Source of the DNA: Edaphochlamys debaryana
Lineage: Eukaryota; Chlorophyta; Chlorophyceae; Chlamydomonadales
Assembly (NCBI GenBank): GCA_016858145.1
Contig: JAEHOE010000127.1
Span: 124,001 to 188,000 of the forward strand
Length of the DNA stretch: 64,000 nucleotides
Direction of reading: 5' to 3'
In this document: in pieces, positions 19,801 to 30,257 of the stretch
Layout: every line of letters begins with the position of its first letter
Position numbering within the stretch: position 1 is the stretch's first letter
Position numbers and translations under genes: made by a program
The notes under the pieces: model-generated
What the model was told of the DNA's origin: nothing
What the model saw: only the letters and a program-made list of their open reading frames with translations
Database searches by the model: none

Positions 19801-22139
19801 GCAAGCGTTGCGGTGCCTCACATATCATACTCCAATTGGAGTGGACGCGGGGTGCCCCGCATGACTCACAGTAATCCTGCGAGGCCCAGAGCTGAGGATC
19901 CGCAGAGTCCTGAGCGGGCCAGTCGGCTGCGGCGCAAGGGTGAGAGGCAAGCAAGAGCGATGGAGAAAGCGCCAGTGTGTTAGAAGCATGGTGCGGTGCC
20001 AATGTGCGCAGGCACGCAGGGCATCGACGCCATAGGGTGCTCCTGCCGGGGACCAGCACGCTGACCCGCAAGGCTAACCCACTGAAAGGAGCCAGGCATC
20101 TAGGCAGAACGGCAGCCTGCGTTCTACGGTTCTTCAGCCAGTCCCGGTAGGTGAGCCCGTCCCGTCCCCGCGTTCAGACGTACGGTGGCCTGCGGCTGTG
20201 GCAGTGCCCCATTCACCCCCCGCCACCCTCTGGCCAAGGGCCAACCCCAACCAAGCCAGTGCCCCGGCCCTCCCTGCCTCCTCACCCGAGCGCTCCTTCT
20301 AACCGTCAGTCCCTACACTGCTGAACCTCGGCTCAGTCCCTAAACCTGGGCCTCCACCCCCGCCACCACAGGGCCCCCCGTCTTCCCAACCGTAACCCCA
20401 GCTCAACGGCCCAATCCGGCCAGCCGACTCACACATTAGTCATACAAGGCCTTTCAAGTCACCGACCGACTCACCAACGTCCAGGAACAGCTCCACGTCG
20501 GGTACGGCAGGGCCCCAGCGCTGTACGATGCGGTGCACTGCATGGAGCCAGATCAGTAGATCGTCGGCCCACCACCTGCCAACGGGCGCGGTTTGACAAG
20601 GTGCAGAGCGTTCATCAGCTTGACGCACGCACAGAGCCAAGGGGTGGATGGATTCGCGAAGGTTCAACCTCCCCGCTGCCGCTCCCTGGGGACGTAGGGA
20701 GGCCTCACCTGGAGGTGGCGTTTAGGTGCACGTCCCGGGCGGCATACAGCTTTCCCTGTGAAGGCATGTGGCGAGGCCGAGGACGGGGGCCAGAGCTGGG
20801 TCAGGCCCGGTCGACGGTCAGTGCCAGCGGTTAGAGCTGGACGTGCACCACTTGCTCGTCCCGTACGACGTACGAGCAGCGGAGGGGGGCGGACGAGCAC
20901 TAGGGGGCATGCACACGTGGCCTTCCGCGCCGGGCCACCGGGGTGTTCTCTCGATTGCAACAGGCGGTCCTGGCCAGCCCTTCAGAGGCATGTCCGCTTG
21001 GTTTCGCCCCCTTCTCTTCTGTCCATATATTCCGTCACAGAGACAACAATGCCGGAAACCGCCAGCCCTGGCCAGCCCTAGCTCACGCCTTGCACCAGCA
21101 GGCTGATGCCGCCTGCAAGCTTCTTTTGGTGCGGACCCACTGCACGGATGGACAAGTTCATGACCTGCAAGCGGTCACGGAGGTGGGCAGGGTGGGGGCG
21201 GCAACTAGCCTTCAGCTATTCAGGGAAGGAGATGGCCGGGCAGCTTTTCAGGGAAGGAGATAGCCGGGCACTGGTGTAGGCCCGTGCAGCCCTGCCGCAG
21301 GCCATGCGGTGTGCTTGTGTAGCACCGTATGCAGCGGAACGACACAAAAGGCCATCACAGGCCAGCTTGCCTGGATTCTAGATCCCTTAGCGGGGACGGT
21401 CGCACAACAGCTTGACGGTCCGCACAGGGCTCACGTAGGAGCCAAGGCGCTGGCGGGTGCCCGCCCCTAAACAGAAACTGTGTTGGTCCGGTACACAGCC
21501 GAACAGAGCCTCGTTCCGCCAGGTTCTACCCTCCGCCTCGGAGGCTTATGCTGAGACCAGGGACGTGGGTATCGGGTCCAAGAAGGGGCGGATAGACCCA
21601 CCATATTGCTGTACTGGGTCTCCGTGATCCCGGTGGACTGCCAGGGAAGCAGGTCCTCCGCAATGCCAGGTCTGTAGCCCTGGAAGCGCCTGGCGTGGCA
21701 AGAGTTCAGGGAAGGCGGGTGGAACGTGAGGACAGGAGGGGTGATGGAGAGGACAGCCATGGGCGGGCTAGGGTTCCCGAGGGGGAAGCGTCGCGCTCTG
21801 TCGACCCCGTTCGTCCTCGATGGATGGGCTGGGCCGAGAAGGGGGACGCCGGAGCTTTTGCATCCCATTGCATATTAATGAAGCCAGAGAGGCAACTGCA
21901 GCTATGCAGGAGGCTGCCTTACTTGCAGTGCGCGGCCCACGCGGGTTCCTCGCTGGCGAGCGACTGCAGTGTGGCGTGTCGGGGTGGAGGGGAGTGCCGT
22001 GTTCAGTGTGCGGTGGTATGTCAGACAGGGCCCCCCGCGATCGCGATAACGCCTTGACACCTACCAGATGAGCTGTTACAGCTGTAACGAGGACCAGAAG
22101 CGCAGAAGCGCGTCGTCTGGCTGGGAGGATGCCCGCCAT
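16810..22139 (-). CDS. GT90 (CAP10-type) glycosyltransferase
   Basis: About 457 aa in 16 exons: 22139-22065, 21963-21923, 21689-21602, 21164-21141, 20755-20709, 20575-20475, 19926-19870, 19694-19621, 19451-19438, 19255-19173, 18951-18920, 18738-18681, 18530-18521, 18325-18219, 18019-17964, 17686-17640, then 17269-16810 (so 17 segments in all). The signal peptide is MAGILPARRRASALLVLV. CAP10 landmarks in order: PDVELFLDV, PVLQHCKSSQ, VPTWHFYSY, LPQAYGGG, MLEWAAFKMTILLDG, MALGSVVLREQ, FEHFVPFWEH, and a C-terminal NDAAARNMALRAQAFARNEL. POGLUT/CAP10 enzymes transfer Xyl or Glc in the secretory pathway; the donor here is unknown. It contains 10-, 14- and 24-nt microexons. Least certain is 18.68-18.96 kb, where the model uses a GC donor (CAG|gcaagc) and where a GT donor and alternative acceptors also keep the frame. 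Confidence 0.8.
21216..21271. repeat. 28-bp tandem duplication in a GT90 gene intron
   Basis: Two 28-bp units (21216-21243 and 21244-21271) share TTCAGGGAAGGAGAT and differ at a few positions. Confidence 0.8.
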
Positions 22140-22380
22140 CCTCCGGGGCATACGTGCGCTCTTACAAGTGCGCGTTGCTATCGCGGCTTACAGACGTAGA
22201 GGTGGTCTGTTGTATCCTTCCGCCTTTGTCGCCAAGTTCACCCAACCGACTCGGAAATCGACGAATCTGCGCTGTAGCAGGCGGAATCATGTGTGCCGCA
22301 ATGCGGAGAGGCTACCGTAAGCTGCTGTAAGAGCGAGCTACTCGGCCATCGGGTCAGACTCGACGAGTTCCCGCCCGGTG

Positions 22381-23097
22381 CAGCGTACCATGCGTATTGC
22401 GGATTGATACGCAAATGCGTATTGCGTATCATTCCGCACGCATTCCGCAGACCCTTATCCGTTCTGCGAAAGTCTGCGGATTTCCGCCCCGCCCCAGGCC
22501 TGGCCGCCCAGGCCGCCACACCATACCCACAACGGAGGGTTAGGGAAAGCGGAAAGGACGCGGGGGAGGAGAGTGCGTTCCAGTAGCAAAATTGCAGGAA
22601 GACAGGGCCGCCAGGGGTCGCTGGGGCACGGGTGGGGGTGGCCGCGCGAGGGCCGGGTCGCCGGGTGCGTCGGGGGCCGCCAGGGCGGCCAGGCCGGCCG
22701 TGGACGTCCGCCCCGTCGTCAGGCAAGTCCGCGGCGCTCGAGACGTCCGCGGCGACCTCAACGCTATCGCACCAGCTTGCCATGATGCAGTACCTTCGTA
22801 AGCTTGCGTGCATGCCACCACCATGCTCAGCTGCACTCGGCCACTCGCCCGCGCCCGCTGCCCGTGATGCGCCACTGCTGGCAAGCTCATGGATGCATTA
22901 GCTGTAAGAACGCACAGCGTCGGCTTTGCGACTTGGTGCATTCTGGCCGTGCTGTCGGCAAGTGGAAAGCGGTAGCGTTCGCTGACGCGATGTGGGCTTC
23001 CGCAATACGCATACGCAATACGCAATACGCAATACGCAATACGCACGGGGGGGGTCCGCATACGCAGCCGGCTGCCTCCATTCCGCATGGTACGCTG
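22381..23097. repeat. Segment bounded by inverted repeats (possible foldback/MITE-like element)
   Basis: CAGCGTACCATGCG at 22381-22394 is the reverse complement of 23084-23097. Next to each arm are TGCGTATTGC / GCAATACGCA strings, also in opposite orientation. The arms enclose about 690 bp of very GC-rich DNA with no transposase. Target-site duplications were not identified. Confidence 0.5.
23001..23045. repeat. GCAATAC heptamer array
   Basis: About six near-perfect head-to-tail copies of a 7-bp unit, one shortened. Confidence 0.85.
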
Positions 23098-23495
23098 GCC
23101 CGGTGTGGTCCAATCCGCCCCATCGTGTTCGTAAGGGTTTGTCGCCCCGCAAGCGCAGAGCGTCGAGCACAGCTTCTGGATCGTTTGTGATACCATCTGG
23201 ATGGGCTTAGAGGTAAGGTGGACCCCCCAGCACGGCAGCTGGATCCACGGACCGTGATGGCAGCTGGAGCCCCCCCTCCCTCACCCACTCGCCCAGCCGG
23301 CCCCCCCTCGGGCTCCCCACAACACTCCCAGCCAGACTCAGGCCTCATGTAACATCCAAGGCTGCTATACCGCCCCAGAAGTATCGGTAGCCAGCCGCAG
23401 GACATCCAAGTCACAATGGAGCAGACCTGAGCAGACGACAGCAGGACCCCACACACATCGCCCATTCTAAAGCCATTGAACAACACCCGAAACGC

Positions 23496-23549
23496 CTCTT
23501 CAGGCGCTCTCGCGCGTCTCCGCTCTTCAGGCGCTCTTGCGCGTCTCCG
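23496..23549. repeat. 27-bp tandem duplication
   Basis: Two adjacent 27-bp units starting CTCTTCAGGCGCTCT differ at one base. Confidence 0.85.
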
Positions 23550-24059
23550 CTCACAGTAACGTCCAGAAGGTCTGGCATATACACGCACGCTCCCATGAAT
23601 CAGGTCTCGATTGGAACCTGCTTTCACTCCCCAGTCGCTCCTCCTATGCCGCCCTGGCATTCTGGCAATACCGCAACGCCGCAAGCAAAATCACAGGCAC
23701 ACGGGGCTCGTGACCCGCCCTTGCACCTCACAGCCCTTCACAGCCGCTCACATCCAGTAGTGTCCAGACCTCGTTTCGGAATTGTATCGAGGTTCCGGTC
23801 GCCCCGCTCGCCCCCGTCTGACAATGTGGCAGACAGAACCAGGCGCTTTCTGGCCGCAACCTCCAGGCAACCCAGTCCCTCCTGCCTCCCGAACTCCTGA
23901 GAGGCCAGGCACCGGTCTCCGAAAGTTGTCCATGTCTGGGTCCAAAGCAAAGCGCAATGCAGCGCAGTGCACGATGGCACGCTCGGCTCCAGGCGCCCAG
24001 TCCTTGTCTGGGTAACATGGCCCGCCCGCACAGGGGCAAGGGCACCCGCCGCATTCGCC

Positions 24060-27000
24060 TCACGCCTTGGCTACCGCCCCTTCGGCCCCGTCCGGCTCTT
24101 CACCCGTACCTTCCCCCTCGACCTCCTTGACGAAGTGGTTTGCCAGATAGCGGTGCTCGTACGGAAAGTCGAACAATTTGAACTGGTTTGGATCCACGAA
24201 GATCTGCCACAGCATGCCGATCACGGCCTGCTCGTTCCACCGGTACGTGAAGTGCCCGCCCGTGGCCCGACAGAGCTGCACGAACCGGCTGACCTGCGGC
24301 CCGATGGGAGGAGGCAACAGAAGGACAGGTTAGGCCCAGGGAAAGGTCAGTGCGGGTAGACCGGCCGAGGCGAAGTTGCGAGACCGGCGACGCAACAGCG
24401 CGCAGGGGCCGGGGGCTATGGAGTCTGCCTTGGAGCAGCCGGGAGAGCAGCAGCTCCAGCTGAACAGCCACGGTGGCACAGGATGTCGTACAGCATGACT
24501 CACCAGGGGCGAGAACCACCAGTCAATGCTGTACATGACGCAGTTGCCAAACAGTACCGCCTTGTCCCAACCACCGGTCGTTGGGAGCTGGATCTTGCCT
24601 ATTGTGTCGACCTGGCGAAGGATGGCGACAGATGGGAAACAGGGGAGCAGCAGAACGCAAGAGCTCCAAGTCAGTTGGATGCGCATTGCACAAGCTGCGG
24701 CCAGTGACTCAGCATGCAGGTTGCCTAGAGCCAGGCCATTGCGCCAGGTGCAACTGCGTGGATGCACAGCAATGGACCGCACCCCTGTCTTGCTGTATCA
24801 AGTGAGGCTGCGCCTGGCCCCACCTGCTGCGGGGTGAGGAACCGCTCCGCCTCCTGCAGGGGGTGGGTAGGGGCAGGGGCAGGGGGGGGGGCAGGGACTG
24901 GTCGGGGGCATGGGCGGGGGCATGGGGTGCGGCAGGGCATGCCGTGGGAAGGCATCGGCCGTGTCGGAGGAGGGACAACGCAGGTTCGCAGATAGCGAGG
25001 GCTGTGCAGACTGTCAGTGGCGAAACCTTGCGCAAAACGACGACATTCCAAACGGCGCAGCAGCCGCGGCCCAACACCGGGCAGGCGAGGGCCCCCTAGC
25101 GGCCCTAGTCTGTGCGCCGCCCTGTGCCGCCCCGAACAGACTTTCAACCGAGTTCTGTCGCCTTGCCCTTGCCCTCGCATCTCGACAACCCCACCGGTCC
25201 CCCAGCGGCAGTGGACGATACTGCCGGGACCTAACTCGCGCTCCCTACAGCGGGTCCATGCCCCCGCGGCGGCAGTGCCAACGCCAGAGTACAGAACCCA
25301 GATTCCCCCCAATCCGGCCAATCCGGGCCCAATCCAACCAGTCCGTGCCCGCGCACCTTCTCCTCGAAAGCCGTGTAGAGGCCCGCTAGCGAGGGCGGCT
25401 CGCAGTGCTCAAAGAGCTGAGTGGGAACCATCTTGTGTGTGACGATGAAGTAGCGGGCAAGCTCAGGCAGACCCCAGGAGTTGTAGGAGGTTTCGCTGGG
25501 GGGAGATTTTGACGAGGGCGGGGGCAAGGTCCCGGTCTAAAGCTTTCACATCGAAGTCCAGGCGTGGGTTCCTCGCAATACAGAAGCAGTACCGATGTGT
25601 CTTTGCGAAACCCATCAATGCATGCTAGATCCCGACTCACTGGGATTTCTTGCGGGCCCCGAGGACGAGCTTGTTGGAGTCGAAGAGCTCCACCAGGTTG
25701 GACCCCACTGGGCCCGTGATGAATGAGTCGTCGTCCAGCTGCAGGACGTACCTGCACGTGCACGTACGGCAACGGCAGTTGACGCCGCAGTTGTGTACAG
25801 CGTGGGCAGAGGCCCCGGCCTAGAGCCCCAGGCGCGCCCTGAACACACATGGCGACCCTTCGAGGCGGCGTGCGTGTGCTGTTCGCCCTGACCACCACGA
25901 GCCCCATCGCCTGTGCACTCGAGGATGCCCGGGGCCTCCGCAAACACCCCGTCTGCCAGGCCGTTACCGAGGGCAGACCCCAGGCAGTGCGCTTCCAAGG
26001 CTCGAGGCTCACAGCTCCGCATACACACCCTGGCCGGTGGCCCATGCCCCTCTACCAGCGTCCACTGGGCAGCCATCCTACATGGGCCCTATCCCTCCGC
26101 CCGGGCCGCCGGACCGCTACGGTGCCGGCGGCAAGCTGTGTCTCTTCCGCAGCCCCAGCTCCGTGGCTCACCGGTGGCCCATGTCCCGGACGAATTGCGG
26201 CAGGAATGCCAACCGCCAGTCACCCTGCGCAGTTGTAGGGGGCATGGTTTCTTAGAACGAGGGCACCAAAGCAAAGAAGAGTCATCCTTCATCCCCCCAT
26301 CACTGCTCGGCCGATTGCTGCTAGGGCCGCAACGGTACCGTTTAAGCACAGAACAGCACCGTTCGTACACGTGCTCACCATCAGCCTGTAGTCAACTGCA
26401 CGTAAGAGCATAATTGTAGCCGGCGTTCAGGAGACCAGCGGTAGTGAGGGATCAGTTGCCGAATGGCGAAAGGGGCAGCCCCACGGTTTGCCTCGGCATG
26501 TCCTAGCCGCGAAGCTCCAGCCAATAACAGACAGACAGGCATGCTGTGCGCTGCACGCCCCGCGGCCACCTGGCCCCACCCACCCGTGTAGTGCCCGTGC
26601 CACCACGCCTCCTCCCCCATGTACGGCACCGTCCAGCTGGCATTAGTAAGCGGCAGGATCTTTATGTGGCTCTGGTTGGCCAGCGCGCCGAGCGAGGCGG
26701 CCACTCGCTCCACCTGCATACGTACGGGACACCAGGCGCTGTTGAGCACAGCATTCTCATGATAATTGCGGGAGGCTTGCGGAGGAGGGTTGCAGGAGGG
26801 CCGCGGAGGAGGGACTGCTGGGGGGTTGCTGCCCCTTCCCAAACACAACCCGCCGCGCCAATCCCGTACGAGTTTCAAGTCCGTGTGCGGGGTCGTCTGG
26901 CTTGGACCTTGGGGCCGGGACCTTGGCCGGCAGGCACCCATGCACCCTTGCGGCGCTGCCCACCACCCCCAGAAAGCCTCAGCCCCCGCGTGTGCACCAC

Positions 27001-27758
27001 TGCGCGCCACACCTTTCGTGCCGCGGCAAAGATGTAGACCTGGGTGGGCGTCGTGGGCAGCAGGTTCGCCCCCACAAGCTCCAGGGACTTGCGCAAGAGG
27101 ATCATACGGTCGCGCCCTGAGTGAGTGGGTTGCGCAGGAGCCGGGCGTCATTACAGCATCTGTACACCGTGGACAGTGCACGCGGGTAATGGTGATGTGC
27201 AAGTTGTGGATGAGGAGGTGTGACTCGTGCGGACGGAGTACCGGTGCGGGAGGTGCCAGCCTTCGCCCTTCGCCCTTTGCCCTGCGTCGGGGTTGCTCAT
27301 TCAGGGGACTTCCACCCAGGGACCTCCGGCAGGCAGGACGCTCAACGCATGTCCTGCTCGGATTGAGTTGAAGGTACTGCAGGAGGCGGCAGCGTGGCCA
27401 TCCGTCCCAATACCGGGCGGCACGACCCCCCCCCCCCACACACACACCCGCCTTGACCCCAAGACCCCGGACCCCCAAGACTTCGCCGTCCCGCCCCTCC
27501 AGTCCCGCGACCAGGACATTCACCTTTGCGCTTGATGTTTGATACAAGGTACACCACGGCTAGTCGGTCGTGGTTGCTCGAGGCATTTACACCCAGCAGT
27601 TGACGAGCAGCGACCTCCTGTTCCGCAGTCCTATGTTGCATCGGTAGCTTGAGCTCATCGCCACCTCTCCCGCCGTCGCGCTGAAGGATTCGGCACTGCC
27701 CGAGATGCACGGCTGCCAAAACTGATAGCAGAAGGTACGCTGCTGGATATGCCATCAT
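24060..27758 (-). CDS. GT-A fold glycosyltransferase, GT15 (KTR/KRE2)-like, secretory
   Basis: Nine exons, 385 aa: 27758-27524, 27116-27013, 26713-26570, 26224-26172, 25751-25641, 25495-25357, 24853-24824, 24611-24504, 24293-24060; all phases close. Two adjacent Met codons precede a signal peptide or anchor (AYLLLSVLAAVHLG). The first core strand is VVYLVSN. A DxD-type metal/sugar-nucleotide site is seen in YVLQLDDDSFITG. Later blocks are LFEHCEPP, LFGNCVMYSIDWWFSPL and TGGHFTYRWNEQAV, where the RW..A pattern resembles the RWGDA block of fungal alpha-mannosyltransferases. GT15 enzymes add mannose in the Golgi; the sugar used here is not determined. Exon 7 is only 30 nt. It lies head-to-tail upstream of the GT90 gene. 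Other GT-A families remain possible. Confidence 0.83.
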
Positions 27759-27872
27759 AAGCTCAGACGTCCAGGAGCTTGATGCCAGGTCGTGTTTCGC
27801 CAAAAGGCGTTATTTCTGACACCGCTGCTGTTGCAACGCGAGGGGCCCGTATCCAAGCATCGTATAGGGCTC

Positions 27873-27879
27873 TTATATG
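27873..27879 (-). promoter_or_regulatory. Possible TATA box of the GT15-like gene
   Basis: On the minus strand this reads CATATAA, about 115 bp upstream of the first Met codon (27758). The position suits a short 5' leader. Confidence 0.35.
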
Positions 27880-29738
27880 AGCACACGATGAAGAACAGTG
27901 AGCAAGCACAAGCACGGGACCGATGGCCGGCACAGGATGGCGTGCGTGTTGTCGTTTCCTGGTGCGGACAAGCATATAAGGATACGCAAGCGTAGCTGTG
28001 GTCGTTATCAACCTGGGTCTAATGAATGATGAGCCTCTGCGCGCCAACAGTGCCATGCCCATGCCTGCCCATACATGCCCCGGCCCGGCCCAGGCCTTGC
28101 AAAGCGGCCCCCCTGCGCTGCTCGTCTCAAGCCTTTCCATTTTGTCTGTCACGTGACGGGGAATGAGGCATGTGCAGAAGCAAAGTTGCCTTGATGCTGT
28201 GTGTGAGAAAGGCAACGGACCAAACGCCCAAGCAATGAGCCAGTGCCTACTCCACCGGGTACAGGCACCAGCCAATAGCCATGCCCATTCGTGCACCCCC
28301 CGACGACAGGGTGCAGGGCAGTCGGCACAGTCAATATGGTCAAATGCTGTCAAGGCCTCCCGCAACACTCGACAGGCAAGCATCAAGTAGACAAACGACG
28401 TGCACGCCAGCGCCGACAGGCAAATCAACGGCTTGAGATCCACAATATCGTCGCGGTTGGCTCCGCCCCGCACACCTCTAGGCCCATTCATGAGTGGTCA
28501 AAGCGTGGTCAAAGCGCGCCCTTCTCAACAGCAGCAGCAAGGGCGACTGTCCTGATTTAGGCAGGGCAAAGGGCTGAGCCCAGCCTCTCAACCCTGAGGA
28601 CGGCAGCACTGAAGCCGTACAAGTCTACTAAGCAGTTCGTCCAACATCAAGGGGGCCTCCCGGCAGTCCCGGGGGGCCTCCGCAACCCCGCATCCCGGCC
28701 ATAAGAGGCGAGCAGCCTGCTGCAAGCAGCAGCAGAACCGGCATGCCCACCTGACCAACCCTGTCATCTTCGCACGCAAGCCCACTCTGACACCTCGTGT
28801 GCCCACGCCCCGTTGCCATCGCCGGCCTTATTAGGCCAGAACAACTTGCGCATTGCTTCCTGCCCCGCGCCCGCCCTGCGACGCCAGGAGGAGCACACCT
28901 CTCCGTCACAAAGAGATGCGGGCATGTTCAGGCAGTCTCTAGACCCATTAAGAGGCCTTTGGGTTAAATCTAGCTCACAATCCCACTGGAACCCCCGTAG
29001 GCCCCCGCCCTTGCAGCAGGGCACAAAAGTACGCAGGTTAAAGCAAAACTCTCAGCTCCTTCCTCGCGCTTCAGCAATCAGCAATAGCTCAACAGTGGCT
29101 CCGACACATTCCATGGGAACCCAAACCAGATACACTTGAGGGGTCTGTTCTGTGCCCGATAGCGAAAGGGGCAGCGAAAAGTCATGCATCACGCAGACCC
29201 GCCAAGGTCTGCTAGGATGGGCCACGATCGACAACCAGCAACGCTGGACCCCCTCTCCCCATCACCATTCGTGCGGCTCGCACCCGATCACGAATCCGCC
29301 CTTGAAACACGGCGCCAAAGTGCCCTCGGTGCGTGTACCGTGCGACTCACGATGGCCATACGACGCCGCCTCCTGTGCCACCGCCACCGCGGCTTGCGCT
29401 GCAGTGGGCAAGTGGCGCATCACCTACCGGTATCATGTCTCCCACAGTTGCAATTGCGAGCTGCCCCCGCCAAAACGGTTCAGGCCACAGAGGGCTTGAG
29501 ATGTGGACATGCGTTAAAACAGTAACCCATTAGCTCAGCAGCACCCATCCCACCGACCCGGGGGAAGTGCTTCCATAGTTGGGGATTGCAAATACCAAGA
29601 CCACGCCAGCAGTGCGTCCGCCATCATTCCTCCAAACTTGTCGCGCGCTCAAACAGTGAGACAGCCCGAGTCCCTGACACAGGCCGCACGCGCGCTACCC
29701 ACACACTCCTGGCCACACCCATGGGCCAACTGTGCACG

Positions 29739-29743
29739 TTACA
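29739..29743 (-). other. Candidate polyadenylation signal (TGTAA), gene 5
   Basis: Minus-strand TGTAA about 515 nt beyond the stop codon of the pseudokinase gene. Confidence 0.4.
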
Positions 29744-30257
29744 GCGGCCGTCCAGCCAGCCATCCCCATACAGTCAACACAGTGAACAGGGGCCGGAAGC
29801 TAGGCCCATGCGCCCATCAGGGGGAGTGACATGCCGCCTGAGGGCGCGTCCGCCGGTGTTTAGTTCAACGGGCGCAGCAATGGAGGTGATGCAGATAAGC
29901 CCTGCTAAGAAGCCAGGAAACCGTGTCGAAGGCTGCTCACTTGTGGCCCGTCACTATAGGTTGGGTCTCCGATTGTGGGAGATGAGTCACGATCCAGTGC
30001 AGCCATCCACACTTCCAAGCTCTACGGTCCAAGGTGGATTGGCCGCATAAGCTCTCCATCCTCCACCGGCGCTTCAGTCACTGATGAATTGCGGCCATGT
30101 AGGTGTTTCTTCCTCCTTGCGTGCTGAGCCTGCCACATGCGTCCTTCGGGGCACGCAGCAGGGGCACGCGCAAGCCATTAGGGTCAGGGACACCCGGCCT
30201 TGCCTGTCTGCCATTCCGACATCGCCGCAGCCGGCGCGCATACGGAACCCGCCCCCG

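Larger units (their letters stand above)
22140..24059. other. Region between the two glycosyltransferase genes
   Basis: Holds the promoter of the GT90 gene (minus strand) and the 3' UTR of the GT15-like gene. No convincing exon seen. It contains an inverted-repeat-bounded segment (22381-23097), a heptamer array (23001-23045) and a 27-bp duplication (23496-23549). Confidence 0.5.
27759..30257. other. Region between genes 4 and 5
   Basis: About 2.5 kb with lower coding signal than its flanks and no exon I can support. It should hold the promoter of the GT15-like gene near 27.8-28.0 kb and the 3' UTR of the pseudokinase gene. Confidence 0.5.

Noticed and set aside
22238..22813. Minus-strand frame with Gly-Pro-Arg repeats
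   Set aside because: Lies inside the inverted-repeat segment, is explained by GC-rich simple sequence, and has no joining exons. The GT90 gene already has a clear signal-peptide start at 22139.
23001..23045. Telomere-like array
   Set aside because: The unit GCAATAC does not match the TTTTAGGG telomere repeat of green algae, and the array is too short.
27759..28491. Long minus-strand open frame upstream of the GT15-like gene
   Set aside because: No domain and no splice connection. The signal-peptide Met at 27758 is a better start.
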